This document shows positions 22,392-35,215 of a stretch of DNA of 64,000 nucleotides, piece by piece (the first letter of the stretch is position 1; each line of letters starts with the position of its first letter). The position numbers were made by a program, and so were the translations under genes. Origin of the DNA: Caenorhabditis remanei (lineage: Eukaryota > Nematoda > Chromadorea > Rhabditida > Rhabditidae); contig NC_071332.1 of assembly GCF_010183535.1 (NCBI RefSeq), positions 13,392,001-13,456,000 on the forward strand. Reading direction: 5' to 3'. The notes below the pieces were generated by a model that made no database searches, was not told the DNA's origin, and saw only the letters and a program-made list of their open reading frames with translations.

Positions 22392-24210
22392 TCACAGACA
22401 AAACGAGATCAGTTGAGACACAAAGTAGAATACAAAAGAAACAACAATAGGAGTGAGGAAAATAAAAGAGAACAATTGGAATTTTTGAAGAAGACTTTGT
22501 TTGCTGCTTTCCGAGTAGGCGATAATTTCTTCTGGATTTTTCGAGTCTTCCGAATCTTTTGAAACCTTGGGGACATCTGGATCTTCCCCTTCTTCGGAAT
22601 TTTCTTCTGAATCTTCAGAATTCCATTGTATATCCTCAACTATTCCAACTTCTTCCAAGCATTTCATGATGTCTCTCATATTCAACCCATTAAGGTCACC
22701 TTTTGGTTTTCCAGCTTTTGAACCGCAAGTCTTTTTTACGTTATCTGACTTATGTCCCATGACATGAGGAATCCTCTGAACCTCTCCTTCATCTAGTCTT
22801 CTGAATCCCCACGACGACGTTGATGTATCCAGAATCACATTCTCCAATCGTTTCTCCTCAGCTTCTTCAGCTGCCTTTATCATGGGATCAAACAAATCAT
22901 CTAATCCCAACAAAAACTCAGATCCGATACAAATGACAGCATTCCAATCAGGTTCCTGAGCGAGACGAAGTGGGAAATTGTGATGATACCAATAGTCGAA
23001 TGGGTCTGCATGATTTTCACACAACCAACTGGTTCCACATTTTTGAGACTGAAAACATTGAACTTTGTATTTGAATTCGATTGAAAAGAATAAGACTGAA
23101 CGTTTTTCATTAACCAAACTTACATCAAGACGCTGTTTCAATCGATCCTCATTCTCCTTCAACATTTTATGCTCCCAAGTACCACATTCCGATGCGTAAC
23201 AACGAGTGACTGTGTCGTCTTCCTCCTTCCTTCGGAATTTTTCTTTTTCCGGTGTTCTTAAAAAATCAATTTTTTTTTGTACAAATAAACATTTCTTCTA
23301 AACTCACGTTCCATTTTTCAATCTATAATTGGCGCATATTGGGTTCTGATGATAGAACGAGAAATCGAATGCCATACCGAACAATTCCGCCAAATATGAC
23401 ATTGTTATGGACGTTTTGTCTAAAATTTATGTTAATGGAATTTCAATAACATACAAATCTCATTTATTTCACTCACAATACGGCCTTCCATTAAACTCGG
23501 ACTCATCCTCATGAATAAAAATTGGCTCAAGAGAGCCAGAAGTCGGGAAAACTCCAATACGACGGATCGATTTCAGATGCTCCCAGACAACGATTTGAAA
23601 GCAAAATGATTGAAAAGATTCAGTTGAATTCCAGAGACATGCCATTTCTTTAACTTGGAACCGGGCTGGACTCAAGAACTTAACTATTCTTTCGACCATT
23701 CCTTCTTCTGACTCTTCAGGTAGATCCCATTCAATCACTTCAATATTGATATCGATGAGAAGAGACTTGAGAACGAAGAGACCCAATGAGAAAGTGTCAA
23801 TTGATGGCATGAACTTTCTCGCAAATTTAGAATGATCATAGCTGTTTTCGGATCTGGATTGGAAAAATATGAAGAAGTTTTTAAAATTAATTATATTATT
23901 TTTCGCCGTTGCTCACTTCTGAATCACAACTCCGTTTCCGCATTTCTCCATTTCCAATCTCAGAAACTTTTCGATTCCCGTATAGATCACAACCAAACTC
24001 TTTCCATCTTTGTATCCAAATCTTGCTCGTGGAATGTATAATTTTGTAGACTCCACAATCTGCCGATCCAAATGAGAAGTATTTTTCAATGAGATTCTGA
24101 AAACGAGTGTAATTTCTGATGATTTCTCAGAAATCATACCTGCTCATAAAGTCCAATTTCTGAACGACATGTCGTTTGATTTCCGGTGGAATTTGTGACC
24201 AAGAGACCAT
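22392..24210 (-). CDS. F-box protein, six exons
   Basis: Minus-strand exons: 24210-24140, 24096-23917, 23853-23477, 23419-23308, 23256-23124, 23048-22392. All junctions are in phase and give 509 residues. The N-terminus is an F-box (WSQIPPEIKRHVVQKLDFMSR, then ISLKNTSHLDRQIV), the Skp1-binding segment of SCF ligase adaptors. The next 250 residues resemble the variable C-terminal region of nematode F-box families, with no further domain named. A Cys-containing segment (CYASECGTWEH ... CGTSWLCENHADP) could bind metal. The end is acidic, rich in Glu/Ser/Asp, followed by about 25 hydrophobic residues to the stop, an unusual tail that may be a membrane anchor or may mean that the last coding intron was missed. 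No lesion seen. Confidence 0.72.
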
Positions 24211-24552
24211 TTTGAAACGAGGAAAAATTGGAATTTTATGAAGAAAAAGGATGAGGAGTAAACAAAATCCACGTGGTGATGGCGTGGATCTGAGAGAAAT
24301 GAAAACAAATGAAGAGGGTCAGTTCACGAGGATAATTATTTTATTTCTCACGTTTACTGAAGAATTAAACAAATCTTTTCGCGCGGTCTTTTTGAAAATT
24401 ACGACGCCCAGTTATTTTTTATTATTAAACCTCTTTTTTATTGGAAAAAGTTCAGATGGTTATCGCAGCAGCAGAAAAACGCATGATCTTATCAACACTC
24501 AAGATCTTCTCTCTATCATTAGTTCTGTATTCCAATCAGACGATACTCGAAA

Positions 24553-25749
24553 ATGTCAGAGCCAGTTTTGACTTCAAATCAACATGGTCCACTTGCTGGT
24601 TCGACCAGTGTTGAGTCTTCGGTTTGGACCAAGGACTTTTCGAATGAAGAGCTAAAAGCAGTTGTGAGCTTTCTTTCCGAGGGTCCAGAAGTTTCAAGTT
24701 TTTCGATACAATCATCGTTTTCAGTGGAAGGCTAAAGCTTATAGCATATTGGAGATGTTCATGAATCATAATTCGGCAACTCCTGAAGCGACCACTTCAA
24801 GTAGAAGTCGTCGATCTGTCGATCAATTAGAAGTCGAAACTACCACTTCAAGTAGAAGTCGTCGATCTGCCAAGTCACATGAGGGGTACACTTTCGAAGA
24901 AATTTTGAGAGCGCTGTTTGATTCGGTAGGCTTGTAATGTAGACGACGGACGATAAGCCCTATTTCATTTCAGAGTCCAGCAATACATAAATCAACAATT
25001 TTCTTGCCCTTGACCACAATCCGTATTTTAACTATCTCTCTAATTTCTCATATTGGTGGATACTTTCTGAGAAATCTGGCAGCGTCATTAGCCGTTCCAT
25101 ATGTTCTTGCTTTGATTGGTGCATTTGGAGTTCCAGCTTACTTTTTCTACTTCTACCCGGTATTTCAATTTTTTCGATTTTAAGTTTGATATATAATCCT
25201 TCAAACTTCTTAAGGCGCCCTTCAGAAGCGAACTTATCTCTCTACTAGCTTATTTCGGTTCTTCCGTGATTCAAGGGTTGTTCGTTGGAGCAGGATTGGC
25301 TCACTTGAAAATTGAAGCTGAGCCCTTTATGGGTCTCACTCCATTGGTTACCACACTCTCCCTTTTTTATATGTTAGCTTATGCGCGTGAGTTATTTAGA
25401 GAGGGTCAACCTATCAAAGTAAACACGGTAAATCATATGTATCTAACATTTTTCAGATCATCGGGTCAATCTTTTCTACTGCACCAGCATTTCCCTTCTT
25501 GCACATTGTTTAATTGGAGCTATGATGGGTTCTCTCTCTTCCCGACCTTATCAAATCCTCACTGGTCTTTACACTTTCTCTTTATGGTGCTTCTTTCAAT
25601 TGGATATCTACAATATGAAAAACATTGAAAAGGAACGAAGCTACGCCGAGATCTTGGCGGAAAATGTTCATGTCTGGCTTGTCATTGCTTCTAAATGCAT
25701 AGTCTATGGAATTTATGGTATTCCGATTGGAAATCATTTCAATGAATAA
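24553..25749 (+). CDS. Bax-inhibitor-1-like (TMBIM family) membrane protein
   Basis: Exons: 24553-24663, 24725-24925, 24974-25159, 25215-25386, 25457-25749; phases agree and give 320 residues. The first 100 residues are hydrophilic, with a duplicated TTSSRSRRS block. After that come about six or seven hydrophobic segments with BI-1-like landmarks: SSVIQGLFVGAGL, then LTPLVTTLSLFYMLAYA, a short loop, and a final QLDIYNMKNIEKERSYAEIL region resembling the FDTQ...DY.KH...L stretch of BI-1 proteins. BI-1 proteins sit in the ER membrane and affect calcium leak and stress-induced death. The donor of exon 4 (GC|GTGAGT at 25387) was chosen because only it keeps the last exon in frame. Family assignment is by pattern only. 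Confidence 0.58.
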
Positions 25750-27155
25750 AGATCTTAGACCAAGTAACTTGCTCATTTCTGTCATTTCCCACCAACAATA
25801 TCTAGCTAAATTGGCAAGAAAGTTTTTGGCCATGGCTTTTCTTCTTGCTGTCAGACAAATGACAAACATCAAAACCAACTACGAACACCCTCTGTTGTAA
25901 AAATTCTGTAATTCTGATAGCATTCTACTTTTCCCGTGACGCTTCTCTTCTGTGAACGCCATTTTTTTCATGACGGACAACTCTTACATGAAGAGTTTTT
26001 TATTCCGCTTTCTATCTAATACTACAACTACTTAAATTGTTCAACCGATAGATAGAAGAAGTTCACAAGGATTACTTCTATTGACACACATGAGCTCACA
26101 ACTTTAAAAATGGAACTTTTCGATGGTCGAAGTAACACGTACAGTATTTGCACACATTGTTAGTTGTGCCGGGAGAGTATCCATTCCAATCTTATTACAA
26201 TTTATCAAAGACAGTTAATAATGCATAATAGTTGAGATACACGAAAGCGTAGAAACAGAGAAAGTTCCAGAATCAACCAGAAATTGGGACATTTATCAAG
26301 TTTTTAAAACTTATCAAAATCCTATTCACCATTGAATGTGACACTTGCAGTTTTTAGTTAAAATGGTCAACTTTGTGAGACGGCCCCTTGATTGCCTCAC
26401 AATATCGGCTGTTACTGGATCGATCACGAGTAGAGCCGTATTTTTGTAGTTGACAACGTTTTTTTACAAATACAAACTAGAGTTATCGATCGTCAAAGAT
26501 ATGTTTCGCAATTGTAGAAAAGTAAATTGTGTATAAACCATAAAGAACAATGGTAGAGTCAGTCTGAGCGTAGCTTTGTACTTCCCCCTTCTTAAAACGG
26601 CCTAAAACAATATTAGTATGATTCGAAACCTATTACTTCAAAATATTTGTTCAATATGGCTCTTCCTTTTAGAGCAATGGAATCTTATCACTTATCCATT
26701 TCTCAGGTGCCACTTCCAATTTCCATTCATCACACCATTCGGTTATACGTTCTCAGTAAGACTCGATCAGCGTGTGCCCTAGGGCAAGATTTAAAAAAAA
26801 ACAGATACTATTGGTCATTAGTAACCAATACAAAAATTTCTGCGCTTGGGCTCCGGGTTACTGTAGTACTGTAGGTGCTCAAAGAGCAAAAAAATTTGTA
26901 TTGTTTTTGAACGTAGAACGCTGTAATTTTTGGCTTGAAATGAATTACGTCAGTGTATTTTTTTTGCAAAATTTTAAAACATGAAAATGATTTTTGACCA
27001 ATAACAAAATCAGTCCTTTTTTTCGGAAATTTTGGAAAAAACTGTAATTTTAATGAAACAAGTAGGTAATACCTTTTTACCACACTATGTTTACATGACA
27101 CAACAATGTTTTTGACGTATCACGTGGTTAAGCAGTTTTTTTTTCCTAAATAGTT
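25750..27155. other. Intergenic with a MITE relic
   Basis: No gene is supported. It contains the degraded MITE at about 26335-26560 and AT-rich sequence up to the start of the satellite array. Confidence 0.5.
26335..26560. mobile_element. Degraded MITE of the same Tc1-like family
   Basis: Shares GACACTTGCAGTTTTTAGTT, AAATGGTCAACTTTGTGAG, TTTTTGTAGTTGACAAC and AACCATAAAGAA with the copies at 7128 and 19482, in the same order. The ends have decayed. Confidence 0.6.
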
Positions 27156-30100
27156 CAGATAAGAATGGTGGGGGAAGTTAATTCCATAAAAAGTACCCTG
27201 TTTTTAATAATTTCAATCATAATTTTATTGATTTCTAGGTTTAAAAAAGTCCTGTTTTTAGGAATTTCAATCATAATTTTAATGATTTCTAGGTTTAGAA
27301 AAGTCCTGTTTTTAGGAATTTCGATTATAATTTCGTTGATTTCTAACCCGGGAGGATTCAAACCCGCGTCTACTGAAGAAAACCTCAGCCCGTTTATTAT
27401 AGACTCCTTCACCCTCTGGTCGAAGTGTGTCTAACCGGTTCCGACACAGATAAGAATGGTGGGGGAAGTTAATTTCATTAAAAGTACCCTGTTTTTAATA
27501 ATTTCAATCATAATTTTAATGATTTCTAGGTTTAAAAAAGTCCTGTTTTTAGGAATTTCATTCATAATTTTATTGATTTCTAACCCGGGAGGATTCAAAC
27601 CCGCGTCTACTGAAGAAAACTTCAGCCCGTTTATTATAGACTCCTTCACCCTCTGGTCGAAGTGTGTCTAACCGGTTCCGACACAGATAAGAATGGTGGG
27701 GGAAGTTAATTTCATTAAAAGTACCCTGTTTTTAATAATTTCAATCATAATTTTAATGATTTCTAGGTTTAAAAAAGTCCTGTTTTTAGGAATTTCATTC
27801 ATAATTTTATTGATTTCTAACCCGGGAGGATTCAAACCCGCGTCTACTGAAGAAAACCTCAGCCCGTTTATTATAGACTCCTTCACCCTCTGGTCGAAGT
27901 GTGTCTAACCGGTTCCGACACAGATAAGAATGGTGGGGGAAGTTAATTTCATTAAAAGTACCCTGTTTTTAATAATTTCAATCATAATTTTAATGATTTC
28001 TAGGTTTAAAAAAGTCCTGTTTTTAGGAATTTCGATTATAATTTCGTTGATTTCTAACCCGGGAGGATTCAAACCCGCGTCTACTGAAGAAAACTTCAGC
28101 CCGTTTATTATAGACTCCTTCACCCTCTGGTCGAAATGTGTCTAACCGGTTCCGACACAGATAAGAATGGTAGGGGAAGTTAATTTCATAAAAAGTACCC
28201 TGTTTTTAATAATTTCAATCATAATTTTAATGATTTCTAGGTTTAAAAAAGTCCTGTTTTTAGGAATTTCATTCATAATTTTATTGATTTCTAACCCGGG
28301 AGGATTCAAACCCGCGTCTACTGAAGAAAACTTCAGCCCGTTTATTATAGACTCCTTCACCCTCTGGTCGAAATGTGTCTAACCGGTTCCGACACAGATA
28401 AGAATGGTGGGGGAAGTTAATTTCATAAAAAGTACCCTGTTTTTAATAATTTCAATCATAATTTTAATGATTTCTAGGTTTAAAAAAGTCCTGTTTTTAG
28501 GAATTTCATTCATAATTTTATTGATTTCTAACCCGGGAGGATTCAAACCCGCGTCTACTGAAGAAAACCTCAGCCCGTTTATTATAGACTCCTTCACCCT
28601 CTGGTCGAAGTGTGTCTAACCGGTTCCGACACAGATAAGAATGGTGGGGGAAGTTAATTTCATAAAAAGTACCCTGTTTTTAATAATTTCAATCATAATT
28701 TTAATGATTTCTAGGTTTAAAAAAGTCCTGTTTTTAGGAATTTCGATTATAATTTCGTTGATTTCTAACCCGGGAGGATTCAAACCCGCGTCTACTGAAG
28801 AAAACTTCAGCCCGTTTATTATAGACTCCTTCACCCTCTGGTCGAAATGTGTCTAACCGGTTCCGACACAGATAAGAATGGTGGGGGAAGTTAATTTCAT
28901 AAAAAGTACCCTGTTTTTAATAATTTCAATCATAATTTTAATGATTTCTAGGTTTAAAAAAGTCCTGTTTTTAGGAATTTCATTCATAATTTTATTGATT
29001 TCTAACCCGGGAGGATTCAAACCCGCGTCTACTGAAGAAAACTTCAGCCCGTTTATTATAGACTCCTTCACCCTCTGGTCGAAGTGTGTCTAACCGGTTC
29101 CGACACAGATAAGAATGGTGGGGGAAGTTAATTTCATAAAAAGTACCCTGTTTTTAATAATTTCAATCATAATTTTAATGATTTCTAGGTTTAAAAAAGT
29201 CCTGTTTTTAGGAATTTCGATTATAATTTCGTTGATTTCTAACCCGGGAGGATTCAAACCCGCGTCTACTGAAGAAAACTTCAGCCCGTTTATTATAGAC
29301 TCCTTCACCCTCTGGTCGAAATGTGTCTAACCGGTTCCGACACAGATAAGAATGGTGGGGGAAGTTAATTTCATAAAAAGTACCCTGTTTTTAATAATTT
29401 CAATCATAATTTTAATGATTTCTAGGTTTAAAAAAGTCCTGTTTTTAGGAATTTCATTCATAATTTTATTGATTTCTAACCCGGGAGGATTCAAACCCGC
29501 GTCTACTGAAGAAAACTTCAGCCCGTTTATTATAGACTCCTTCACCCTCTGGTCGAAATGTGTCTAACCGGTTCCGACACAGATAAGAATGGTGGGGGAA
29601 GTTAATTTCATAAAAAGTACCCTGTTTTTAATAATTTCAATCATAATTTTAATGATTTCTAGGTTTAAAAAAGTCCTGTTTTTAGGAATTTCGATTATAA
29701 TTTCGTTGATTTCTAACCCGGGAGGATTCAAACCCGCGTCTACTGAAGAAAACCTCAGCCCGTTTATTATAGACTCCTTCACCCTCTGGTCGAAGTGTGT
29801 CTAACCGGTTCCGACACAGATAAGAATGGTGGGGGAAGTTAATTTCATAAAAAGTACCCTGTTTTTAATAATTTCAATCATAATTTTAATGATTTCTAGG
29901 TTTAAAAAAGTCCTGTTTTTAGGAATTTCATTCATAATTTTATTGATTTCTAACCCGGGAGGATTCAAACCCGCGTCTACTGAAGAAAACTTCAGCCCGT
30001 TTATTATAGACTCCTTCACCCTCTGGTCGAAATGTGTCTAACCGGTTCCGACACAGATAAGAATGGTGGGGGAAGTTAATTTCATAAAAAGTACCCTGTT

Positions 30101-33100
30101 TTTAATAATTTCAATCATAATTTTAATGATTTCTAGGTTTAAAAAAGTCCTGTTTTTAGGAATTTCGATTATAATTTCGTTGATTTCTAACCCGGGAGGA
30201 TTCAAACCCGCGTCTACTGAAGAAAACCTCAGCCCGTTTATTATAGACTCCTTCACCCTCTGGTCGAAGTGTGTCTAACCGGTTCCGACACAGATAAGAA
30301 TGGTGGGGGAAGTTAATTTCATAAAAAGTACCCTGTTTTTAATAATTTCAATCATAATTTTAATGATTTCTAGGTTTAAAAAAGTCCTGTTTTTAGGAAT
30401 TTCGATTATAATTTCGTTGATTTCTAACCCGGGAGGATTCAAACCCGCGTCTACTGAAGAAAACTTCAGCCCGTTTATTATAGACTCCTTCACCCTCTGG
30501 TCGAAATGTGTCTAACCGGTTCCGACACAGATAAGAATGGTGGGGGAAGTTAATTTCATAAAAAGTACCCTGTTTTTAATAATTTCAATCATAATTTTAA
30601 TGATTTCTAGGTTTAAAAAAGTCCTGTTTTTAGGAATTTCGATTATAATTTCGTTGATTTCTAACCCGGGAGGATTCAAACCCGCGTCTACTGAAGAAAA
30701 CCTCAGCCCGTTTATTATAGACTCCTTCACCCTCTGGTCGAAGTGTGTCTAACCGGTTCCGACACAGATAAGAATGGTGGGGGAAGTTAATTTCATAAAA
30801 AGTACCCTGTTTTTAATAATTTCAATCATAATTTTAATGATTTCTAGGTTTAAAAAAGTCCTGTTTTTAGGAATTTCGATTATAATTTCGTTGATTTCTA
30901 ACCCGGGAGGATTCAAACCCGCGTCTACTGAAGAAAACTTCAGCCCGTTTATTATAGACTCCTTCACCCTCTGGTCGAAATGTGTCTAACCGGTTCCGAC
31001 ACAGATAAGAATGGTGGGGGAAGTTAATTTCATAAAAAGTACCCTGTTTTTAATAATTTCAATCATAATTTTAATGATTTCTAGGTTTAAAAAAGTCCTG
31101 TTTTTAGGAATTTCGATTATAATTTCGTTGATTTCTAACCCGGGAGGATTCAAACCCGCGTCTACTGAAGAAAACTTCAGCCCGTTTATTATAGACTCCT
31201 TCACCCTCTGGTCGAAGTGTGTCTAACCGGTTCCGACACAGATAAGAATGGTGGGGGAAGTTAATTTCATAAAAAGTACCCTGTTTTTAATAATTTCAAT
31301 CATAATTTTAATGATTTCTAGGTTTAAAAAAGTCCTGTTTTTAGGAATTTCATTCATAATTTTATTGATTTCTAACCCGGGAGGATTCAAACCCGCGTCT
31401 ACTGAAGAAAACCTCAGCCCGTTTATTATAGACTCCTTCACCCTCTGGTCGAAGTGTGTCTAACCGGTTCCGACACAGATAAGAATGGTGGGGGAAGTTA
31501 ATTTCATAAAAAGTACCCTGTTTTTAATAATTTCAATCATAATTTTAATGATTTCTAGGTTTAAAAAAGTCCTGTTTTTAGGAATTTCATTCATAATTTT
31601 ATTGATTTCTAACCCGGGAGGATTCAAACCCGCGTCTACTGAAGAAAACCTCAGCCCGTTTATTATAGACTCCTTCACCCTCTGGTCGAAGTGTGTCTAA
31701 CCGGTTCCGACACAGATAAGAATGGTGGGGGAAGTTAATTTCATAAAAAGTACCCTGTTTTTAATAATTTCAATCATAATTTTAATGATTTCTAGGTTTA
31801 AAAAAGTCCTGTTTTTAGGAATTTCATTCATAATTTTATTGATTTCTAACCCGGGAGGATTCAAACCCGCGTCTACTGAAGAAAACCTCAGCCCGTTTAT
31901 TATAGACTCCTTCACCCTCTGGTCGAAGTGTGTCTAACCGGTTCCGACACAGATAAGAATGGTGGGGGAAGTTAATTTCATAAAAAGTACCCTGTTTTTA
32001 ATAATTTCAATCATAATTTTAATGATTTCTAGGTTTAAAAAAGTCCTGTTTTTAGGAATTTCGATTATAATTTCGTTGATTTCTAACCCGGGAGGATTCA
32101 AACCCGCGTCTACTGAAGAAAACTTCAGCCCATTTATTATAGACTCCTTCACCCTCTGGTCGAAGTGTGTCTAACCGGTTCCGACACAGATAAGAATGGT
32201 GGGGGAAGTTAATTTCATAAAAAGTACCCTGTTTTTAATAATTTCAATCATAATTTTAATGATTTCTAGGTTTAAAAAAGTCCTGTTTTTAGGAATTTCG
32301 ATTATAATTTCGTTGATTTCTAACCCGGGAGGATTCAAACCCGCGTCTACTGAAGAAAACCTCAGCCCGTTTATTATAGACTCCTTCACCCTCTGGTCGA
32401 AGTGTGTCTAACCGGTTCCGACACAGATAAGAATGGTGGGGGAAGTTAATTTCATAAAAAGTACCCTGTTTTTAATAATTTCAATCATAATTTTAATGAT
32501 TTCTAGGTTTAAAAAAGTCCTGTTTTTAGGAATTTCGATTATAATTTCGTTGATTTCTAACCCGGGAGGATTCAAACCCGCGTCTACTGAAGAAAACCTC
32601 AGCCCGTTTATTATAGACTCCTTCACCCTCTGGTCGAAGTGTGTCTAACCGGTTCCGACACAGATAAGAATGGTGGGGGAAGTTAATTTCATAAAAAGTA
32701 CCCTGTTTTTAATAATTTCAATCATAATTTTAATGATTTCTAGGTTTAAAAAAGTCCTGTTTTTAGGAATTTCGATTATAATTTCGTTGATTTCTAACCC
32801 GGGAGGATTCAAACCCGCGTCTACTGAAGAAAACTTCAGCCCGTTTATTATAGACTCCTTCACCCTCTGGTCGAAGTGTGTCTAACCGGTTCCGACACAG
32901 ATAAGAATGGTGGGGGAAGTTAATTTCATAAAAAGTACCCTGTTTTTAATAATTTCAATCATAATTTTAATGATTTCTAGGTTTAAAAAAGTCCTGTTTT
33001 TAGGAATTTCATTCATAATTTTATTGATTTCTAACCCGGGAGGATTCAAACCCGCGTCTACTGAAGAAAACCTCAGCCCGTTTATTATAGACTCCTTCAC

Positions 33101-35215
33101 CCTCTGGTCGAAGTGTGTCTAACCGGTTCCGACACAGATAAGAATGGTGGGGGAAGTTAATTTCATAAAAAGTACCCTGTTTTTAATAATTTCAATCATA
33201 ATTTTAATGATTTCTAGGTTTAAAAAAGTCCTGTTTTTAGGAATTTCGATTATAATTTCGTTGATTTCTAACCCGGGAGGATTCAAACCCGCGTCTACTG
33301 AAGAAAACTTCAGCCCGTTTATTATAGACTCCTTCACCCTCTGGTCGAAGTGTGTCTAACCGGTTCCGACACAGATTAGAATGGTGGGGGAAGTTAATTT
33401 CATAAAAAGTACCCTGTTTTTAATAATTTCAATCATAATTTTAATGATTTCTAGGTTTAAAAAAGTCCTGTTTTTAGGAATTTCATTCATAATTTTATTG
33501 ATTTCTAACCCGGGAGGATTCAAACCCGCGTCTACTGAAGAAAACCTCAGCCCGTTTATTATAGACTCCTTCACCCTCTGGTCGAAGTGTGTCTAACCGG
33601 TTCCGACACAGATAAGAATGGTGGGGGAAGTTAATTTCATAAAAAGTACCCTGTTTTTAATAATTTCAATCATAATTTTAATGATTTCTAGGTTTAAAAA
33701 AGTCCTGTTTTTAGGAATTTCGATTATAATTTCGTTGATTTCTAGGTTTAAAAAAGTCCTGTTTTTAGGAATTTCGATTATAATTTCGTTGATTTCTAAC
33801 CCGGGAGGATTCAAACCCGCGTCTACTGAAGAAAACCTCAGCCCGTTTATTATAGACTCCTTCACCCTCTGGTCGAAGTGTGTCTAACCGGTTCCGACAC
33901 AGATAAGAATGGTGGGGGAAGTTAATTTCATAAAAAGTACCCTGTTTTTAATAATTTCAATCATAATTTTAATGATTTCTAGGTTTAAAAAAGTCCTGTT
34001 TTTAGGAATTTCATTCATAATTTTATTGATTTCTAACCCGGGAGGATTCAAACCCGCGTCTACTGAAGAAAACCTCAGCCCGTTTATTATAGACTCCTTC
34101 ACCCTCTGGTCGAAGTGTGTCTAACCGGTTCCGACACAGATAAGAATGGTGGGGGAAGTTAATTTCATAAAAAGTACCCTGTTTTTAATAATTTCAATCA
34201 TAATTTTAATGATTTCTAGGTTTAAAAAAGTCCTGTTTTTAGGAATTTCGATTATAATTTCGTTGATTTCTAACCCGGGAGGATTCAAACCCGCGTCTAC
34301 TGAAGAAAACTTCAGCCCGTTTATTATAGACTCCTTCACCCTCTGGTCGAAGTGTGTCTAACCGGTTCCGACACAGATTAGAATGGTGGGGGAAGTTAAT
34401 TTCATAAAAAGTACCCTGTTTTTAATAATTTCAATCATAATTTTAATGATTTCTAGGTTTAAAAAAGTCCTGTTTTTAGGAATTTCATTCATAATTTTAT
34501 TGATTTCTAGGTTTAAAAAAGTCCTGTTTTTAGGAATTTCGATTATAATTTCGTTGATTTCTAACCCGGGAGGATTCAAACCCGCGTCTACTGAAGAAAA
34601 CCTCAGCCCGTTTATTATAGACTCCTTCACCCTCTGGTCGAAGTGTGTCTAACCGGTTCCGACACAGATTAGAATGGTGGGGGAAGTTAATTTCATAAAA
34701 AGTACCCTGTTTTTAATAATTTCAATCATAATTTTAATGATTTCTAGGTTTAAAAAAGTCCTGTTTTTAGGAATATCAGTCATAATTTTATTGATTTCTA
34801 GGTTTAAAAAAGTCCTGTTTTTAGGAATTTCGATTATAATTTCGTTGATTTCTAACCCGGGAGGATTCAAACCCGCGTCTACTGAAGAAAACCTCAGCCC
34901 GTTTATTATAGACTCCTTCACCCTCTGGTTGAAGTGTGTCTAACCGGTTCCGACACAGATTAGAATGGTGGGGGAAGTTAATTTCATTAAAAGTACCCTG
35001 TTTTTAATAATTTCAATCATAATTTTATTGATTTCTAGGTTTAAAAAAGTCCTGTTTTTAGGAATTTCGATTATAATTTCGTTGATTTCTAACCCGGGAG
35101 GATTCAAACCCGCGTCTACTGAAGAGAACCTTAGCCCGGATAAGTATAGACTATTACAGCGCCATGCTCGATCAGTCTAACCGGAACCGACACAGATAAG
35201 AATGGTGGGGGAAGT
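27156..35215. repeat. 237-bp satellite array, about 33 units
   Basis: Units repeat head to tail every 237 bp from CAGATAAGAATGGTGG at 27157 to a final partial copy of that phrase ending near 35215. Each unit has two related 54-bp AT-rich sub-repeats (GTCCTGTTTTTAGGAATTTC-type) followed by about 129 bp that includes AACCCGGGAGGATTCAAACC. Four units, the first and those starting near 33618, 34383 and 34674, carry an extra 54-bp sub-repeat (291 bp). Copies differ at only a handful of diagnostic sites, so the array is highly homogenised. The last unit (34965-35215) is more diverged. Because 237 is divisible by 3, every unit is open on both strands for about 71 codons; no coding function is inferred. 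Confidence 0.97.
27345..27427 (-). other. tRNA-like segment inside the satellite unit (first copy)
   Basis: On the minus strand the unit contains GGGTTTGAATCC (27354-27365), which differs from the tRNA B-box consensus GGTTCGAATCC mainly by a C to T change. About 50 nt upstream is CGACCAGAGGG then TGAAGGAGTC, which resembles the A-box and D-arm of Ser/Leu-type tRNAs (GGCCGAGTGG...AAGGCGTC) with several mismatches. A stretch between them could be a variable arm. The stem pairing is poor and no T-run terminator follows, so this is a tRNA-derived sequence, not a tRNA gene. The same segment recurs in every unit. Confidence 0.5.

Noticed and set aside
27345..27427. Functional tRNA gene
   Set aside because: Acceptor and anticodon stems do not pair convincingly, the A box is degenerate and there is no T-run terminator.
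27165..35180. Repeated 71-72 codon frames on both strands of the satellite
   Set aside because: They recur only because the 237-bp period is divisible by three; both strands are open, no splice or start context differs between copies, and the peptides resemble no protein.
27156..35215. CRISPR-like regular array
   Set aside because: The genome is a nematode; units are contiguous tandem copies without unique spacers.
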